A DNA stretch of 39,349 nt. It comes from Longimicrobiales bacterium. Its GTDB lineage: Bacteria > Gemmatimonadota > Gemmatimonadetes > Longimicrobiales > Gaopeijiaceae. The stretch's first letter is position 1, and each line of letters starts with the position of its first letter. The notes beneath the pieces were generated by a model. It saw only the letters and a list, made by a program, of their open reading frames with translations. It did no database searches and was not told the DNA's origin. The translations under genes were made by a program, and so were the position numbers. Below are positions 1 to 10,173 of the stretch, one piece after another. Location of the stretch: positions 1-39,349 of the forward strand of contig JANQLR010000003.1 in the NCBI GenBank assembly GCA_028280525.1, in the 5' to 3' direction.

Positions 1-1
1 G

Positions 2-748
2 GTGATCCGGACCGACGGCGAGCGGATCACCCGGCCTCGCTCGCTCCCGCCCGCCGATCAGCCCTCCCCCTGCATCTTCGAGCTCGTCTACTTCGCGCGC
101 CCGGACTCGCGGCTATGGGGCGTCTCCGTCGACCGTGCGCGCCGCGCCTTCGGGCGGCAGCTCGCCCGCGAGCACGAGGTCGAAGCGGACTGCGTCATCG
201 CCGTCCCCGACTCCGCGAACTCCGCCGCGCTCGGCTACTCCGAGGAGAGCGGGATCCCCTTCGAACTCGGCCTCCTGCGCAATCACTACGTCGGCCGGAC
301 CTTCATCAAGCCGTCGCAGTCGGATCGCGACTTCGGCGCCCGAATGAAGTACAACCCCGTCCGCGAGGTGATCGAGGGCAAGCGAATCATCGTCGTCGAC
401 GACTCCCTCGTGCGCGGCACGACGAGCCGGTCGCTGACCAACTTCTTCCGGAAGGCCGGTGCGAAGGAGGTCCACCTCCGCATCGCCTCGCCCCCGGTGC
501 AGTATCCCTGCTTCTACGGGATCGACATGCCGAGCCGCGAGGAGCTGATCGGCTCGTCGCACTCGGTCGCCGAGATCGCCAGGGAGCTCTGCGTGGATTC
601 GCTCGGCTACATCTCCCTCGAGGGGATGGAAGCCGCCGTGTCCGAGGCCGGTCCCTTCTGCAACGCCTGCTTCAGCGGCGACTACCGGGCCCCGCTCGTC
701 GATGTCGAGAAGGGATTCGCTCCGGGCAATCGCGGGCCCATCTGCTGA
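2..748 (+). CDS. purF: Amidophosphoribosyltransferase, C-terminal part (truncated by window start)
   Basis: PRTase motif [27 protein letters not shown] and [22 protein letters not shown] are typical of PurF; ORF runs off the 5' edge. Confidence 0.95.
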   Translation: MIRTDGERITRPRSLPPADQPSPCIFELVYFARPDSRLWGVSVDRARRAFGRQLAREHEVEADCVIAVPDSANSAALGYSEESGIPFELGLLRNHYVGRTFIKPSQSDRDFGARMKYNPVREVIEGKRIIVVDDSLVRGTTSRSLTNFFRKAGAKEVHLRIASPPVQYPCFYGIDMPSREELIGSSHSVAEIARELCVDSLGYISLEGMEAAVSEAGPFCNACFSGDYRAPLVDVEKGFAPGNRGPIC

Positions 749-875
749 CGTCGCCGCGCTTTGACCGGCCTCACGTGGGGTTCGCGGAGGTCGCCGCGCA
801 TGCGCCGGCCTCGGTGCACCCCCGCCGACGGCGCCGTGCATCGACCCACCTCGCCACCGACCTGAAGCTGTCGTC

Positions 876-1910
876 ATGACCGATCTCCGCGACTTCATCC
901 ACCGCCTTCCGAAGGCGGAGCTGCACGTACATCTCGACGGCTCCCTTCGCCCGGAGACGATGCTCGAGCTGGCGCGCGAGACGGGCGTGGCGCTCCCCGC
1001 GGACACGCCCGAGGCGCTCGCCGACCACATGCGGGCCGACGACGACGCCGACCTGGAGGCGTACCTCTCCCGGTTCGCACTGACCCTCGCCGTCATGCAG
1101 CGGGAGGACGCCCTCGAGCGGATCGCCTTCGAGCTCGCGCTCGACCACGCGGCGCAGAACGTGCGCTACGTCGAGGTCCGATGGTCGCCGGTCCTGAATA
1201 CCGAGGGAGGACTCTCGCTCGAAGAGGCCCTCGAGGCGCCCATCCGCGGCCTGGAGCGCGCCCGCGCCGAGACCGGCATCCGCTACGGCGTCATCGTCTG
1301 CGCGCTCCGGCACCTCGATCCCGAGACCTCGGCCCGGCTGGGCCACCTCGCCGTCGACTTCCGCGACCACGGCGTGGTCGCCTTCGACCTCGCGGCCGGG
1401 GAGGCCGGCAATCCGCCCGGGAACCACGCCGACGCCTTCCGCATCGCCGCGCGTGGCGACCTCGGCCGCACCGTGCACGCGGGAGAGGCGTGGGGACCCG
1501 AGTCCATCCGGGAGGCCATCGTTGAATGCGGCGCCCACCGGATCGGACACGGTACCCGGCTGCAGGAGGATCCCCGGCTGGAGGGGTACGTCTGCGACCA
1601 CCAGATCCCCCTCGAGGTCTGCCTGACCTCGAACCTTCAGACCCGCGTCGCCGCGACCGCGGCGGAGCACCCCGTGCGGCGTTACTTCGACCTCGGGATC
1701 CCCGTGACGCTCTGCACGGACAACACGCTGATCTCGGGCACGACGCTCGAGCGCGAGTTCGCGCTGGCGGCCGACGCACTCGGCTTCACCGCGGGCGAAC
1801 TCGCCGACATCGCCCGGACCGGGTTCGAGTCGGCCTTCCTCCCCTTCCCGGACAAGGTGGAGATGCTCACCGACTTCGACGACGAGGTCGAGGAGATGCT
1901 GGAGGGCTAG
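876..1910 (+). CDS. add: Adenosine deaminase
   Basis: N-term LPKAELHVHLDGSLRPETM, HAGEAWGPESIREAI, RIGHGTRL and CTDNTLISGTTL motifs of adenosine/adenine deaminases. Confidence 0.9.
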   Translation: MTDLRDFIHRLPKAELHVHLDGSLRPETMLELARETGVALPADTPEALADHMRADDDADLEAYLSRFALTLAVMQREDALERIAFELALDHAAQNVRYVEVRWSPVLNTEGGLSLEEALEAPIRGLERARAETGIRYGVIVCALRHLDPETSARLGHLAVDFRDHGVVAFDLAAGEAGNPPGNHADAFRIAARGDLGRTVHAGEAWGPESIREAIVECGAHRIGHGTRLQEDPRLEGYVCDHQIPLEVCLTSNLQTRVAATAAEHPVRRYFDLGIPVTLCTDNTLISGTTLEREFALAADALGFTAGELADIARTGFESAFLPFPDKVEMLTDFDDEVEEMLEG

Positions 1911-2236
1911 GGCCTCGGGAGGGCCGGCGCTCGTACGAATGGGCGCGCCCTGCCAGGGGGAGTCGGATCGGGCCCGCGCCCTCCAACCCCGCGCGGGGCC
2001 CGCCCACCCCCGCGCCCGCCCACCCAAATATCGGCCGTTCCCGGGGCGCCTCCACGCCCTCCTGCGCCCCCTTCCGGTCGCGATGGGCGCCTCCCGGCCA
2101 CCACACACCCGTCGCTCGGCCCCTCGGGGCATCCACTTGCCCCCTCCCCCATGCACGAACCCCCGCCCCGGCGGTGCCGGGACGGGGGTCGTGAGAACTA
2201 CCTGCGGGCTCGTCGACCCGCCGACTCACGCCGTGA

Positions 2237-5200
2237 TCAGAAGATCCAGCGGAGACCGAGGTTGATCCGGTAGCGCGTCGTGTTGACAGCGACGCGGTGC
2301 GGAAGCTCCGCGACCGGCGACTCGCCATCGAAGTCGAGCGGACCCTCGTAGTCGAAGATCAGTCGACCGGTGTCCAGATCACCCTCGCGGCCCTGCACCT
2401 CGAGGAGGCGCTCCGTCGCGAAGCCGGAGGTGAGCTGCGTCCCCCAGTCCTCGTTGAGGAGGTTCGCGAAGTTGAAGACGTCGAGGATGAGCTCGACGTC
2501 ACCGCGCGGGGTCGGGAGCTTCTGAGACACGCGGACGTCCATGAAGCCCGCCCACGGACGGCGGCAGGAGTTCCGCTCCATGATCTGACCACGCTGGTCC
2601 TGGAGGCACTCCTCCTGGCTCATGAGCAGGTCGAAGCGCTCCTGGGCGCGCTCGTTCCGCCAGTTCAGATCGGACGAGTTGACCGGAATGTAGACCAGGT
2701 CGTTCGTCCGGCCGTTGTCGAAGACGTTGTCCCCGAATCCGTCCCCGTTGATGTCGGAGCGGTAGATGTAGGAGTACGGCGCACCCGACTGACCGCGGTA
2801 GATCGCCGAGACGATCGTCCGACCGTCGTTCCAGCGACCGGTCGCCGAGAGGATCACCCGGTGCGGGCGATCGAAGTTCGACGGCGTGAGGTCGAGGCTG
2901 GCGACACCAACCTCGGCCCCGATCGGCGAGAAGCCGTAGTTCGAGACGGCGCGCGAGGAGGTGAAGGCCTGGATGTCGTACGAGCGGCTGTAGGTGTACG
3001 CCGCCGACAGCGCGTAGTTGCGGCCGAAGTTCTTCTCGACCTCACCGATGAGCGCGTAGCTGTACGGCTCGCTGGTGTTCCGGAGACGGATCACGTCATC
3101 GAAGTTGTTCGAGATCCGAATCGGGGTCCGGGCCTGCCGGAAGTCGTCGACCGGGCGCCCGAAGACCTGGCGGTTTCCGATGTCGGCCGCGTCGATGTTG
3201 ACGCCGGGAACCGCATTCCCGTTGAGCTCCTCGACGGCGACCGCGTTGATGGCCTGCGTGTAGAGACCCTCGAACGAGGTCCGCCATCCGCCCTCCCACT
3301 CCTTGTCCCACGCGAGGTTCAGGCGGAAGTCGGTCGGCCAGACGAAGTCATCGTCGACCAGGGCGATCGGGGCGGAGGATGCCGCGGCACCCGACCCGTC
3401 CGCACACTGCGTCGGGGGGTTCCGGGCATCGAACGCCGGCGTGTTCGAACCCCGGCAGGTCACGAGAGCGGTCTCGAGACCGGTGTTGCCGAAGGCGTTC
3501 GACATCCAGACGAAGGGCGGACGTCCGGCGAAGATACCGGCACCACCGCGAAGCTGGTTCGAAGCCTGCCCGTCGATCTTGTAGTTGAAGCCGAGACGGG
3601 GCTGGATCATCGGGTTCCCGGACGGAACCGTGTTGGTCTGGAGTCCGGGGAAGTCCGCGGCGAACTGCGTGTTGTTGCGCGGCTCGTCGGCGGTGATCGG
3701 AACCGAGACGCGGATTCCGGGGGTGACGACGAGGTTCTCACCGATGGTGAGCTCGTTCTGGATGTACCCCTCGAGGTTCCAGTACGCGAAGCGGGCCGCG
3801 GTGTCGCGGATGTCGTTCGAGCCGAGGCCCGGGGACGGGATCGCGATCTGGAAGAAGTCCGCCGCGCCGACGCCGCCGTTCTGGAACGACGCGACATCGA
3901 GGAACTCCCACTGACCCAGAGAGGTCGCGGCGAAGAGGTTGCGGAAGTTGATCCGCTCCGCGTTGAAGCCGAGCGTCCACCGGCTGTTCCCGATCGTGCG
4001 GGACAGGTTGTTGGTGAACTGGAAGACGTCCTGGTCGAGCTCGTTCGCGTGGCTGAAGCGCTCCGTGCCGAAGCGAATGTTCGCGTCCTCGTTGAAGGCG
4101 TCCGCCGGGTTCTCGACGGTGACCTGACCGAAGAGGAACTCGTCCGGGTTGGCACGGCGGTCACGGATGAACTGGAAGTTCACCAGCGCCTCGTTGCTCC
4201 ACTCGCCGACTTGGGAGAAGAGCTGCCCGACGAAGGAGTTGGTCTCGTTCGTGAAGACGTACGCGGCCGACTCCGGCTCGAAGCGGTCCCCACCACGCGA
4301 CACGTTGTCGTCGAAGTCCGCAGAGGCGTAGGTGTACTTCAGCGAGAGACGGTTGGTCTCGTTCACCTGCCAGTCGAGACGACCGAAGAGGTTTCTCGCC
4401 GGGTTCTCGCGGGTGTACGCGGTCGTCCGACCGAAGGGGAGGTTGTACTGCCCCTCGGCGATGCCCTGGATCTGGTTGACCGTCGCCGGGGTGATGCCCA
4501 GGTCCTCCGGCAGATCGTCGATCCCCGCGTTGAGCGGGTTGTCGCGGACCTCGAACTCACCGGAGACGAAGAAGTGCAGCTTGTCCCGGATGATCGGGCC
4601 GCCGAAGGTCCCGCCGACCACCGCGTTGGTGAAGGGCTCGGAGGCGCTGAAGTTGTCGTCGTTCGCGGTGAAGTCACCACGCTCGAGCGACTCGTTCCGC
4701 CAGAAGGTGTAGAGCGTCCCGTCGAAGTCGTTCGTACCGCTCTTCGTGACCGCGTTGATCAGACCTCCGGTGAAGCCGGCCTGACGCACGTCGAAGGGAG
4801 CGACGAGGACCTGGAACTGCGCGATCGCATCCTGCGAGATCGGCTTACCGTTCGCCTGACCACCCGGAACACCGCTCGACGCGAGACCGAAGACGTCGTT
4901 GTTCACGGCACCGTCGATCTGAATGTTGTTGAAGCGGTTGTTCTGCCCCGCGATGGAGGGCGCCCCGGTCGACGACACCAGCGGGCTGAGAGAGGCCAGC
5001 TCGGTGAAGTTACGGGAGATCGTCGGCAGCTCGAGGAGCTGCTCGTCGGTGATGATCGTCTGCTGACCGGTGCGCGACTGCGCATAGGTCGGGTCGTAGG
5101 TGACCTCCAGCCCTTCGAGCTCGATCGCCTGCTGCGTCAGGGTGAAATCGAAGCGCGCCGTCTGACCGAGCGAGAGGCTGACGCCCTCCTGGGTCTGCGT

Positions 5201-5470
5201 TCCGTACCCGATGTTCTGCACCGAGATGGTGTAGGGACCACCCGGCTCGAGGAAGGTCACCGTGTAGCGACCGTTCTCGTTCGTGAGGGCTCCAGTCTGG
5301 AAACCGGTGGCGGCGTTCAGCACCACGACCTGGGCGCCGGCGACCGGCGCTCCATCGTTCGTGCGGACGACACCGGTGACCGAAGAGGTGGTCACCTGCG
5401 CGTCGGCACCGGACGGTGCAGCCAGAAGGCTGAGCACCAGTCCCAGGAAGACGACGAACGTGCGTCTCAT
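2237..5470 (-). CDS. TonB-dependent receptor, Oar-like, with N-terminal carboxypeptidase-regulatory-like domain
   Basis: Start at MRRTFVVFLGLVLSLLAAPSGADAQ (signal peptide, AAGGAG SD upstream); VTGVVRTNDGAPVAGAQVVV...NENGRYTVTFLEPG domain; plug-like region; C-terminal beta-strand ending in aromatic F (RINLGLRWIF). Confidence 0.9.
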   Translation of the reverse strand: MRRTFVVFLGLVLSLLAAPSGADAQVTTSSVTGVVRTNDGAPVAGAQVVVLNAATGFQTGALTNENGRYTVTFLEPGGPYTISVQNIGYGTQTQEGVSLSLGQTARFDFTLTQQAIELEGLEVTYDPTYAQSRTGQQTIITDEQLLELPTISRNFTELASLSPLVSSTGAPSIAGQNNRFNNIQIDGAVNNDVFGLASSGVPGGQANGKPISQDAIAQFQVLVAPFDVRQAGFTGGLINAVTKSGTNDFDGTLYTFWRNESLERGDFTANDDNFSASEPFTNAVVGGTFGGPIIRDKLHFFVSGEFEVRDNPLNAGIDDLPEDLGITPATVNQIQGIAEGQYNLPFGRTTAYTRENPARNLFGRLDWQVNETNRLSLKYTYASADFDDNVSRGGDRFEPESAAYVFTNETNSFVGQLFSQVGEWSNEALVNFQFIRDRRANPDEFLFGQVTVENPADAFNEDANIRFGTERFSHANELDQDVFQFTNNLSRTIGNSRWTLGFNAERINFRNLFAATSLGQWEFLDVASFQNGGVGAADFFQIAIPSPGLGSNDIRDTAARFAYWNLEGYIQNELTIGENLVVTPGIRVSVPITADEPRNNTQFAADFPGLQTNTVPSGNPMIQPRLGFNYKIDGQASNQLRGGAGIFAGRPPFVWMSNAFGNTGLETALVTCRGSNTPAFDARNPPTQCADGSGAAASSAPIALVDDDFVWPTDFRLNLAWDKEWEGGWRTSFEGLYTQAINAVAVEELNGNAVPGVNIDAADIGNRQVFGRPVDDFRQARTPIRISNNFDDVIRLRNTSEPYSYALIGEVEKNFGRNYALSAAYTYSRSYDIQAFTSSRAVSNYGFSPIGAEVGVASLDLTPSNFDRPHRVILSATGRWNDGRTIVSAIYRGQSGAPYSYIYRSDINGDGFGDNVFDNGRTNDLVYIPVNSSDLNWRNERAQERFDLLMSQEECLQDQRGQIMERNSCRRPWAGFMDVRVSQKLPTPRGDVELILDVFNFANLLNEDWGTQLTSGFATERLLEVQGREGDLDTGRLIFDYEGPLDFDGESPVAELPHRVAVNTTRYRINLGLRWIF

Positions 5471-5656
5471 GAATGACGACTCCTTCGTGGGAAAATGAGG
5501 ACGGCCCTCCGATACATGGGAGGCTCCGCCTGTAACAGCGTAGGTCAAGCACTGAAAGCTAAACCCCCGGATTGAAGGATATCCAGCGTCTTCGCAGGTC
5601 CGTCACAGGCTGTGACAATTTCGTTTCCATCCCCCACTCAAGACCTCGAAGCCACG

Positions 5657-5690
5657 AAAAAACCCCCCGCCCGGCGAACCGGACGGGGGG
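5657..5690 (-). terminator. Rho-independent terminator downstream of the giant lipoprotein gene
   Basis: Plus strand AAAAAACCCCCCGCCCGGCGAACCGGACGGGGGG: GC-rich inverted repeat followed on the minus strand by TTTTTT. Confidence 0.85.
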
Positions 5691-5723
5691 CGAACCTCCG
5701 AAGAGGTCTTTTCGGCCTGAGCC

Positions 5724-8700
5724 TTAGCTGATGACGAAGGTCAGGGACTCGATGTCCGCAGAACCAACCATCAGGAAGAGCGCCGAGGTCGGGGCCGAGG
5801 TCGTGAACCCGGCGGTGACCGGGTTCGGCGTCACCTCGTACACACCCTCTCGGAGGTTGCTCAGAGTGATCTGGCCACTCGCGTCCGTGATCGGGTTGGA
5901 CTGACCACCGGTCGCGTACGTGATGTCGTACGAACCGGCGTTACAGGTCCCGACCGTCGGCGGCGAGGTCGGCGGACCACCGGTGTTTGAATCAACACAG
6001 CGGCGGACCGTAACCGTCATGTTCGCGACAGGATCACCGCCCCCGTCCTCGAACGTCGCCTGGATCTGAGTGTTGCTGAACAGGAAGGTGAAGTCCGTTC
6101 CAGCAGCCTGACCGTTGTCGAGCTCACTCTCGTCGTAGTCCCAAGCCGGGAACGACGTGGTGGTACCGAGCGAAGCGGTACCGGCAAGCGTCTCGATCGG
6201 AGCCGGCGTGGTCTGGTTGACCGTACCGGTTCCCGTCACCTCGGTCAGCACGAGCGCGTCCGTAGACGTCGCGGTGATGAAGTAGTCACCCTCGGGAAGC
6301 CCGGTGAACGAGTAGGCACCGTCGCTGTTGGTGGTGGTCGTGGCGACGGCCACGTCCTCACCCGCATCGTCGATGTCACCATCCTCGTTGGCATCCTCGA
6401 AGAGAGACACCGTCGCGTTGGCGAGTGCCTCACCCGGATCAAGGGTGCTCATATCGAGGTCGCGGTCGTTGACGACCGTACCCGCGATCGAGGTGTTCAT
6501 GAAGCGCGGCGTGAAGTTCACCGCCACGGTGGAGTTCCCGTCCGGGTTCGCATCGCCATCGTTCGGCGAGTTGTTCCCGGCGACCGTCACCTGATGCTCC
6601 CAAGTTCCCGCATCATCCTGAATGGTGACGTTGTACGGTCCCTCGACCAGACCCGTGAAGCCGTACGCACCACCCGCGGTGGTGGTGTCGACCATCATCG
6701 ACGAACCCTGGATGTTGTTCGCCGCAGGCGTGAGCGTCACGATCAGCCCGCTCGCCGCCGTAGCATCCGAGGCCGCGAGAGCCGTACCGTTCACGGTGGC
6801 GTTGTTCGCCTTGTACGCGAACGTCGCCGAAGTGGTGGTGGCACCGACCGCGTCGAGGACGACGACCGAGTCCGCACCGTCGACCGTGAGCGACTGAATC
6901 GTGTCGTTCAGGACGAAGAGCGAAGCACCACCGGTTGCCCGGGACCGAATCGAGTAGGTCGTGTCGACCGCACCCGTCGGGAGGGCATTGATGGCCGGGA
7001 ACTGGCCGTTGACGGCGCTCCCGGTACCCGTGAATGCGACCGCGTCATCTTCGTCGCGGACCTCGCGGACGATGAAGTTCGCGTCGACGAAGTCGTCGTC
7101 CGTCGCATCGAACCCGGCAACATCGTCCACCTCGCGGTAGGCACCGGAGTAGAGGCTGATGTCGCTGTAGCGGACGTCGAGGCTACCGACGTTGACGGAA
7201 CCAAGCTGCGTACCGTCGAAGGTGACCTCGATGAACTCCGGATTCCCGGTGCCGTCGTTGTCCTCGGTCGAGGCAGCGGCGGACGCGGTCGGAGTCGTGG
7301 TGAAGGCATGTCCGCTCGAGGCCGCCGAGGCGGACCGGTTCAGACGCAGCCAGTAGCTCTGCGTCGTCCCCACCCCGATCGTCGTCGAGGCGTCCGTAAC
7401 GCTGAAGGTACCGTTCGCGGCGGTCACCGCGACCGGATCACCGGCGAAGATCGTGTCGGCTGCACCGGCGCCCGTGTCCTCGAAGACGACCACGCCCCAA
7501 CCACTGAGCGCGTCGTTGTCGATCTCCTGCACGAGACCGTCGAAGACGACCGTCGTGTTCAGGAAGTCGAACTCGTCAAGGCCCGTGAAGGTCGAGCTGG
7601 CGGCAGCGTAGTTGATCTCCAGGACATTCTCACCGTTCGCAACGTACGTCTCCGTGGCCGTCGCGGCCGGGCCGGCGACGAGACAGGCGAAGACGATGTT
7701 GTCGGTGCCGCCCTGCGGGCTGACGTCCGCAGTGCGCGCAAAGGTGAAGGAGACCTCACCGTTCGCGTCGGTCGCGTCGGTCGCACCAATCAGACCGGTC
7801 GCAGCCACGCCACAACCGGCACCGGTAACGGCCGCCTGGACGTTCGTCTGCGTGTCGTACAGAGCGACAGTCGCACCGGCAACCGGGGTCGTGCCCGCGG
7901 TGGCCGTGCCGTCAGCCCCGAGCGCCGCCTGAACCGTGATGGTCTGCTGCGCGATGTTGAACGGGAAGCTCGCCGGAGCGCTCCCGCCCACGGCGAGTCC
8001 GCGGACCTCGACGGTCGGGTTCGCCGGCGCGGAGTAGGTCGCCGCGAGGCCGGTCGTCCGAACCGTGACGTTGTAGTTCCCCGGAGCGAGCCCCGAGAAG
8101 CTGAAGGTACCGTCCGTCGTCACGACCGAGTCGGCCGTCGCGACGTCGCCACCGACGATGACCACGGTCAGACCCTGGTCGGTGATCGTCGGCTCGTCGG
8201 AATCGTCGTCGAGGCCGCTGTCGACATCGATGAAGAAGCGGCCCGAAATGGTCGCGGTCTTGAAGACCTCGCCCTGGAAGGCAACCGCGGACGAAGCCGC
8301 GATGCCGACCGTCACCATCTTCGAGGTCGCGTCACCCGAGAAGTCGTAGCGGGTGGCGTCGAATCCGGAGATCTCGACGGTGTAGTCGCCGGCGCGGAGG
8401 CCGTCGACGTTGTACGCACCGGAGGTGTTCGTCGTCGCGGTGCGCGTCACGGCCGGCATGCCGCCGGTCACGGTGACGGTGACGCCCGCGAGCGGGCCCT
8501 CGTCGGAGGTGACCGTACCCGAGATCGTCGACTCGAGACGGGTCTCACCGGCGAAGTTGACGGTGACCGTCTGCGCAGCCGCCGTAACGTTGGCCGGCTT
8601 GGTCAGCCCGTCGTTGAAGACGATGTCCGCAGCCGGCGAGGTCACGGTGACCGTGTGGTTGCCGACCGGGATGTTCGGGTAGGTGTAGACCCCGTTGGCG

Positions 8701-9950
8701 TCCGTCATCGCGTCGATGCCCGTGGTCGCACCCTGCGGGGTGAGCGTCACGGTGGCATTCGCGTACGGCGCACCGTCGACGGTGACCGTACCGGTGATGG
8801 TCGACGAGCTCGGGATGGTCCCGCGGAAGGTGGCGCCCACCGCCTGCCCGACGCCGACGACGACCTGCTGCGAGGTCGCCATGAAGGCGTTCTGGACCGG
8901 GTCGAAGCCCGAGATGGTGACCGTGTAGGTGCCGGAGAGCAGGCCGGTGAAGGCCGCGTACTCACCGTTCGCGTCGGTCGCGCGGTCGGCGGCCATCGTG
9001 CGGCCACCGGAGAGCGATACCGTCACGCCGGCGACCGGCTGGCCGGCCGTGAGGACGTTACCACCGATCGAACCGGTTCCGACGAGGTCACCGGTGAAGT
9101 CGACCGTCTGCACGTCACCGGACTGCGCGATGGTGACGGTCTGAGCGGTCGACGACGAGAAGACGATCTCCGGATCGGTGACCGAAACTTCGACGGTGTA
9201 GTTCCCCGGAAGGAGCGTCCCGAAGGCGAAGCGGCCATCCGCACCCGACGTGGCGGTCTCGGAGTTCGAGCCCCAGCGGAGCGTGATCGTGGCGCCCTGG
9301 TACCCGGTGTTGTCGATCGTGACCGCACCGATGATCTGACCGGTCGCGCGGCGCTGACCCGCGAAGGTCAGGGCACCGGTGTCGCCCACCCCGAGGGTGA
9401 TCGACTGCGTGGTCACGCCGAAGTCGTACTGGCTGCCATCGAATCCGGCGATGGAGACGGAGTACGAACCGGCGCGGAGCCCGGTGAAGACCGCGGTTCC
9501 ATCGGTGCCGGTGGCGCGGGTGTCGTTCTCCGGACCGGAGAGCGTCACCGAAACGCCGCCGAGCGGACCGTCGCTCCCGGCGACGCTCACGCTGACCGAG
9601 GCGGTCTCGATGAACTCACCCGTGAAGTCGACCTGAACGTTCTGGCCGGCCGTCTGGATGAGGGCGGAGGCGGACCGGAACTGGAAGGTCGCGCCCGCCT
9701 GCTGCGGGATGGTGACGGTGTAGGAACCGGCCTGCACGCTCGAGAACGAGTACGTCCCGCTCGAAGAGGTGGTGGCGGTCTCACCGTTGCTCAGAGTGAC
9801 GGTGACGCCCGACTGCGCCTCGCCGCTGATGGTCACGGAACCGGAGATGGTTCCGGTGACCGGCGGCGGGACAACCGTGACTTCCTCGCCCTCGTCACAG
9901 GCAGCGAACGCTACGAGCGCTGCCATGGCAAGGTACTTGAGTCGCTTCAT
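5724..9950 (-). CDS. Very large secreted lipoprotein of tandem carboxypeptidase-regulatory/Ig-like (SdrB-like) repeats
   Basis: Start at MKRLKYLAMAALVAFAAC (lipobox at C); at least six ~89-aa repeats of the form ISGxVTxxGxPxxGVTVTLSGG..TDANGxYxFxGLxxGxYTVTISGFD; C-terminal SdrD-like unit with DANEDGDIDDAGED Ca-loop-like motif. Confidence 0.85.
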   Translation of the reverse strand: MKRLKYLAMAALVAFAACDEGEEVTVVPPPVTGTISGSVTISGEAQSGVTVTLSNGETATTSSSGTYSFSSVQAGSYTVTIPQQAGATFQFRSASALIQTAGQNVQVDFTGEFIETASVSVSVAGSDGPLGGVSVTLSGPENDTRATGTDGTAVFTGLRAGSYSVSIAGFDGSQYDFGVTTQSITLGVGDTGALTFAGQRRATGQIIGAVTIDNTGYQGATITLRWGSNSETATSGADGRFAFGTLLPGNYTVEVSVTDPEIVFSSSTAQTVTIAQSGDVQTVDFTGDLVGTGSIGGNVLTAGQPVAGVTVSLSGGRTMAADRATDANGEYAAFTGLLSGTYTVTISGFDPVQNAFMATSQQVVVGVGQAVGATFRGTIPSSSTITGTVTVDGAPYANATVTLTPQGATTGIDAMTDANGVYTYPNIPVGNHTVTVTSPAADIVFNDGLTKPANVTAAAQTVTVNFAGETRLESTISGTVTSDEGPLAGVTVTVTGGMPAVTRTATTNTSGAYNVDGLRAGDYTVEISGFDATRYDFSGDATSKMVTVGIAASSAVAFQGEVFKTATISGRFFIDVDSGLDDDSDEPTITDQGLTVVIVGGDVATADSVVTTDGTFSFSGLAPGNYNVTVRTTGLAATYSAPANPTVEVRGLAVGGSAPASFPFNIAQQTITVQAALGADGTATAGTTPVAGATVALYDTQTNVQAAVTGAGCGVAATGLIGATDATDANGEVSFTFARTADVSPQGGTDNIVFACLVAGPAATATETYVANGENVLEINYAAASSTFTGLDEFDFLNTTVVFDGLVQEIDNDALSGWGVVVFEDTGAGAADTIFAGDPVAVTAANGTFSVTDASTTIGVGTTQSYWLRLNRSASAASSGHAFTTTPTASAAASTEDNDGTGNPEFIEVTFDGTQLGSVNVGSLDVRYSDISLYSGAYREVDDVAGFDATDDDFVDANFIVREVRDEDDAVAFTGTGSAVNGQFPAINALPTGAVDTTYSIRSRATGGASLFVLNDTIQSLTVDGADSVVVLDAVGATTTSATFAYKANNATVNGTALAASDATAASGLIVTLTPAANNIQGSSMMVDTTTAGGAYGFTGLVEGPYNVTIQDDAGTWEHQVTVAGNNSPNDGDANPDGNSTVAVNFTPRFMNTSIAGTVVNDRDLDMSTLDPGEALANATVSLFEDANEDGDIDDAGEDVAVATTTTNSDGAYSFTGLPEGDYFITATSTDALVLTEVTGTGTVNQTTPAPIETLAGTASLGTTTSFPAWDYDESELDNGQAAGTDFTFLFSNTQIQATFEDGGGDPVANMTVTVRRCVDSNTGGPPTSPPTVGTCNAGSYDITYATGGQSNPITDASGQITLSNLREGVYEVTPNPVTAGFTTSAPTSALFLMVGSADIESLTFVIS
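8255..9854 (-). repeat. Protein-level tandem repeat array (six units, ~267 bp each)
   Basis: Read from the translation; units diverged but clearly alignable by eye. Confidence 0.8.
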
Positions 9951-10173
9951 TGTCTCGCTTTCCGATTGGGGGGTAGTGAGCCCGTGCCCCGAAAGCGAGT
10001 GGGTGCACAGGCCTATCCGGCGCCCTTGCGTGCAAGATGGGTGCCACACGGGACGGCCGCGAAAACTGGCGTAGTTCCGGGGTTTCTGGGGCTCGCAGAG
10101 GCCCGCTGGACGGGCTCGGAATTCCGAGTGTCACAGATTTCTGAACGGCCCCGGCGTGACCGTCACGGAGTCG

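Noticed and set aside
2159-2190. Hairpin ACCCCCGCCCCGGC..GCCGGGACGGGGGT between convergent add and the TonB receptor
   Set aside because: Could be a bidirectional terminator, but one mismatch and no U-run on either strand; not called as a feature.
2297-5476. 1059-aa plus-strand ORF antisense to the TonB receptor
   Set aside because: Shadow ORF with Arg/Val/Glu-rich composition; the minus strand encodes a clear TonB receptor.
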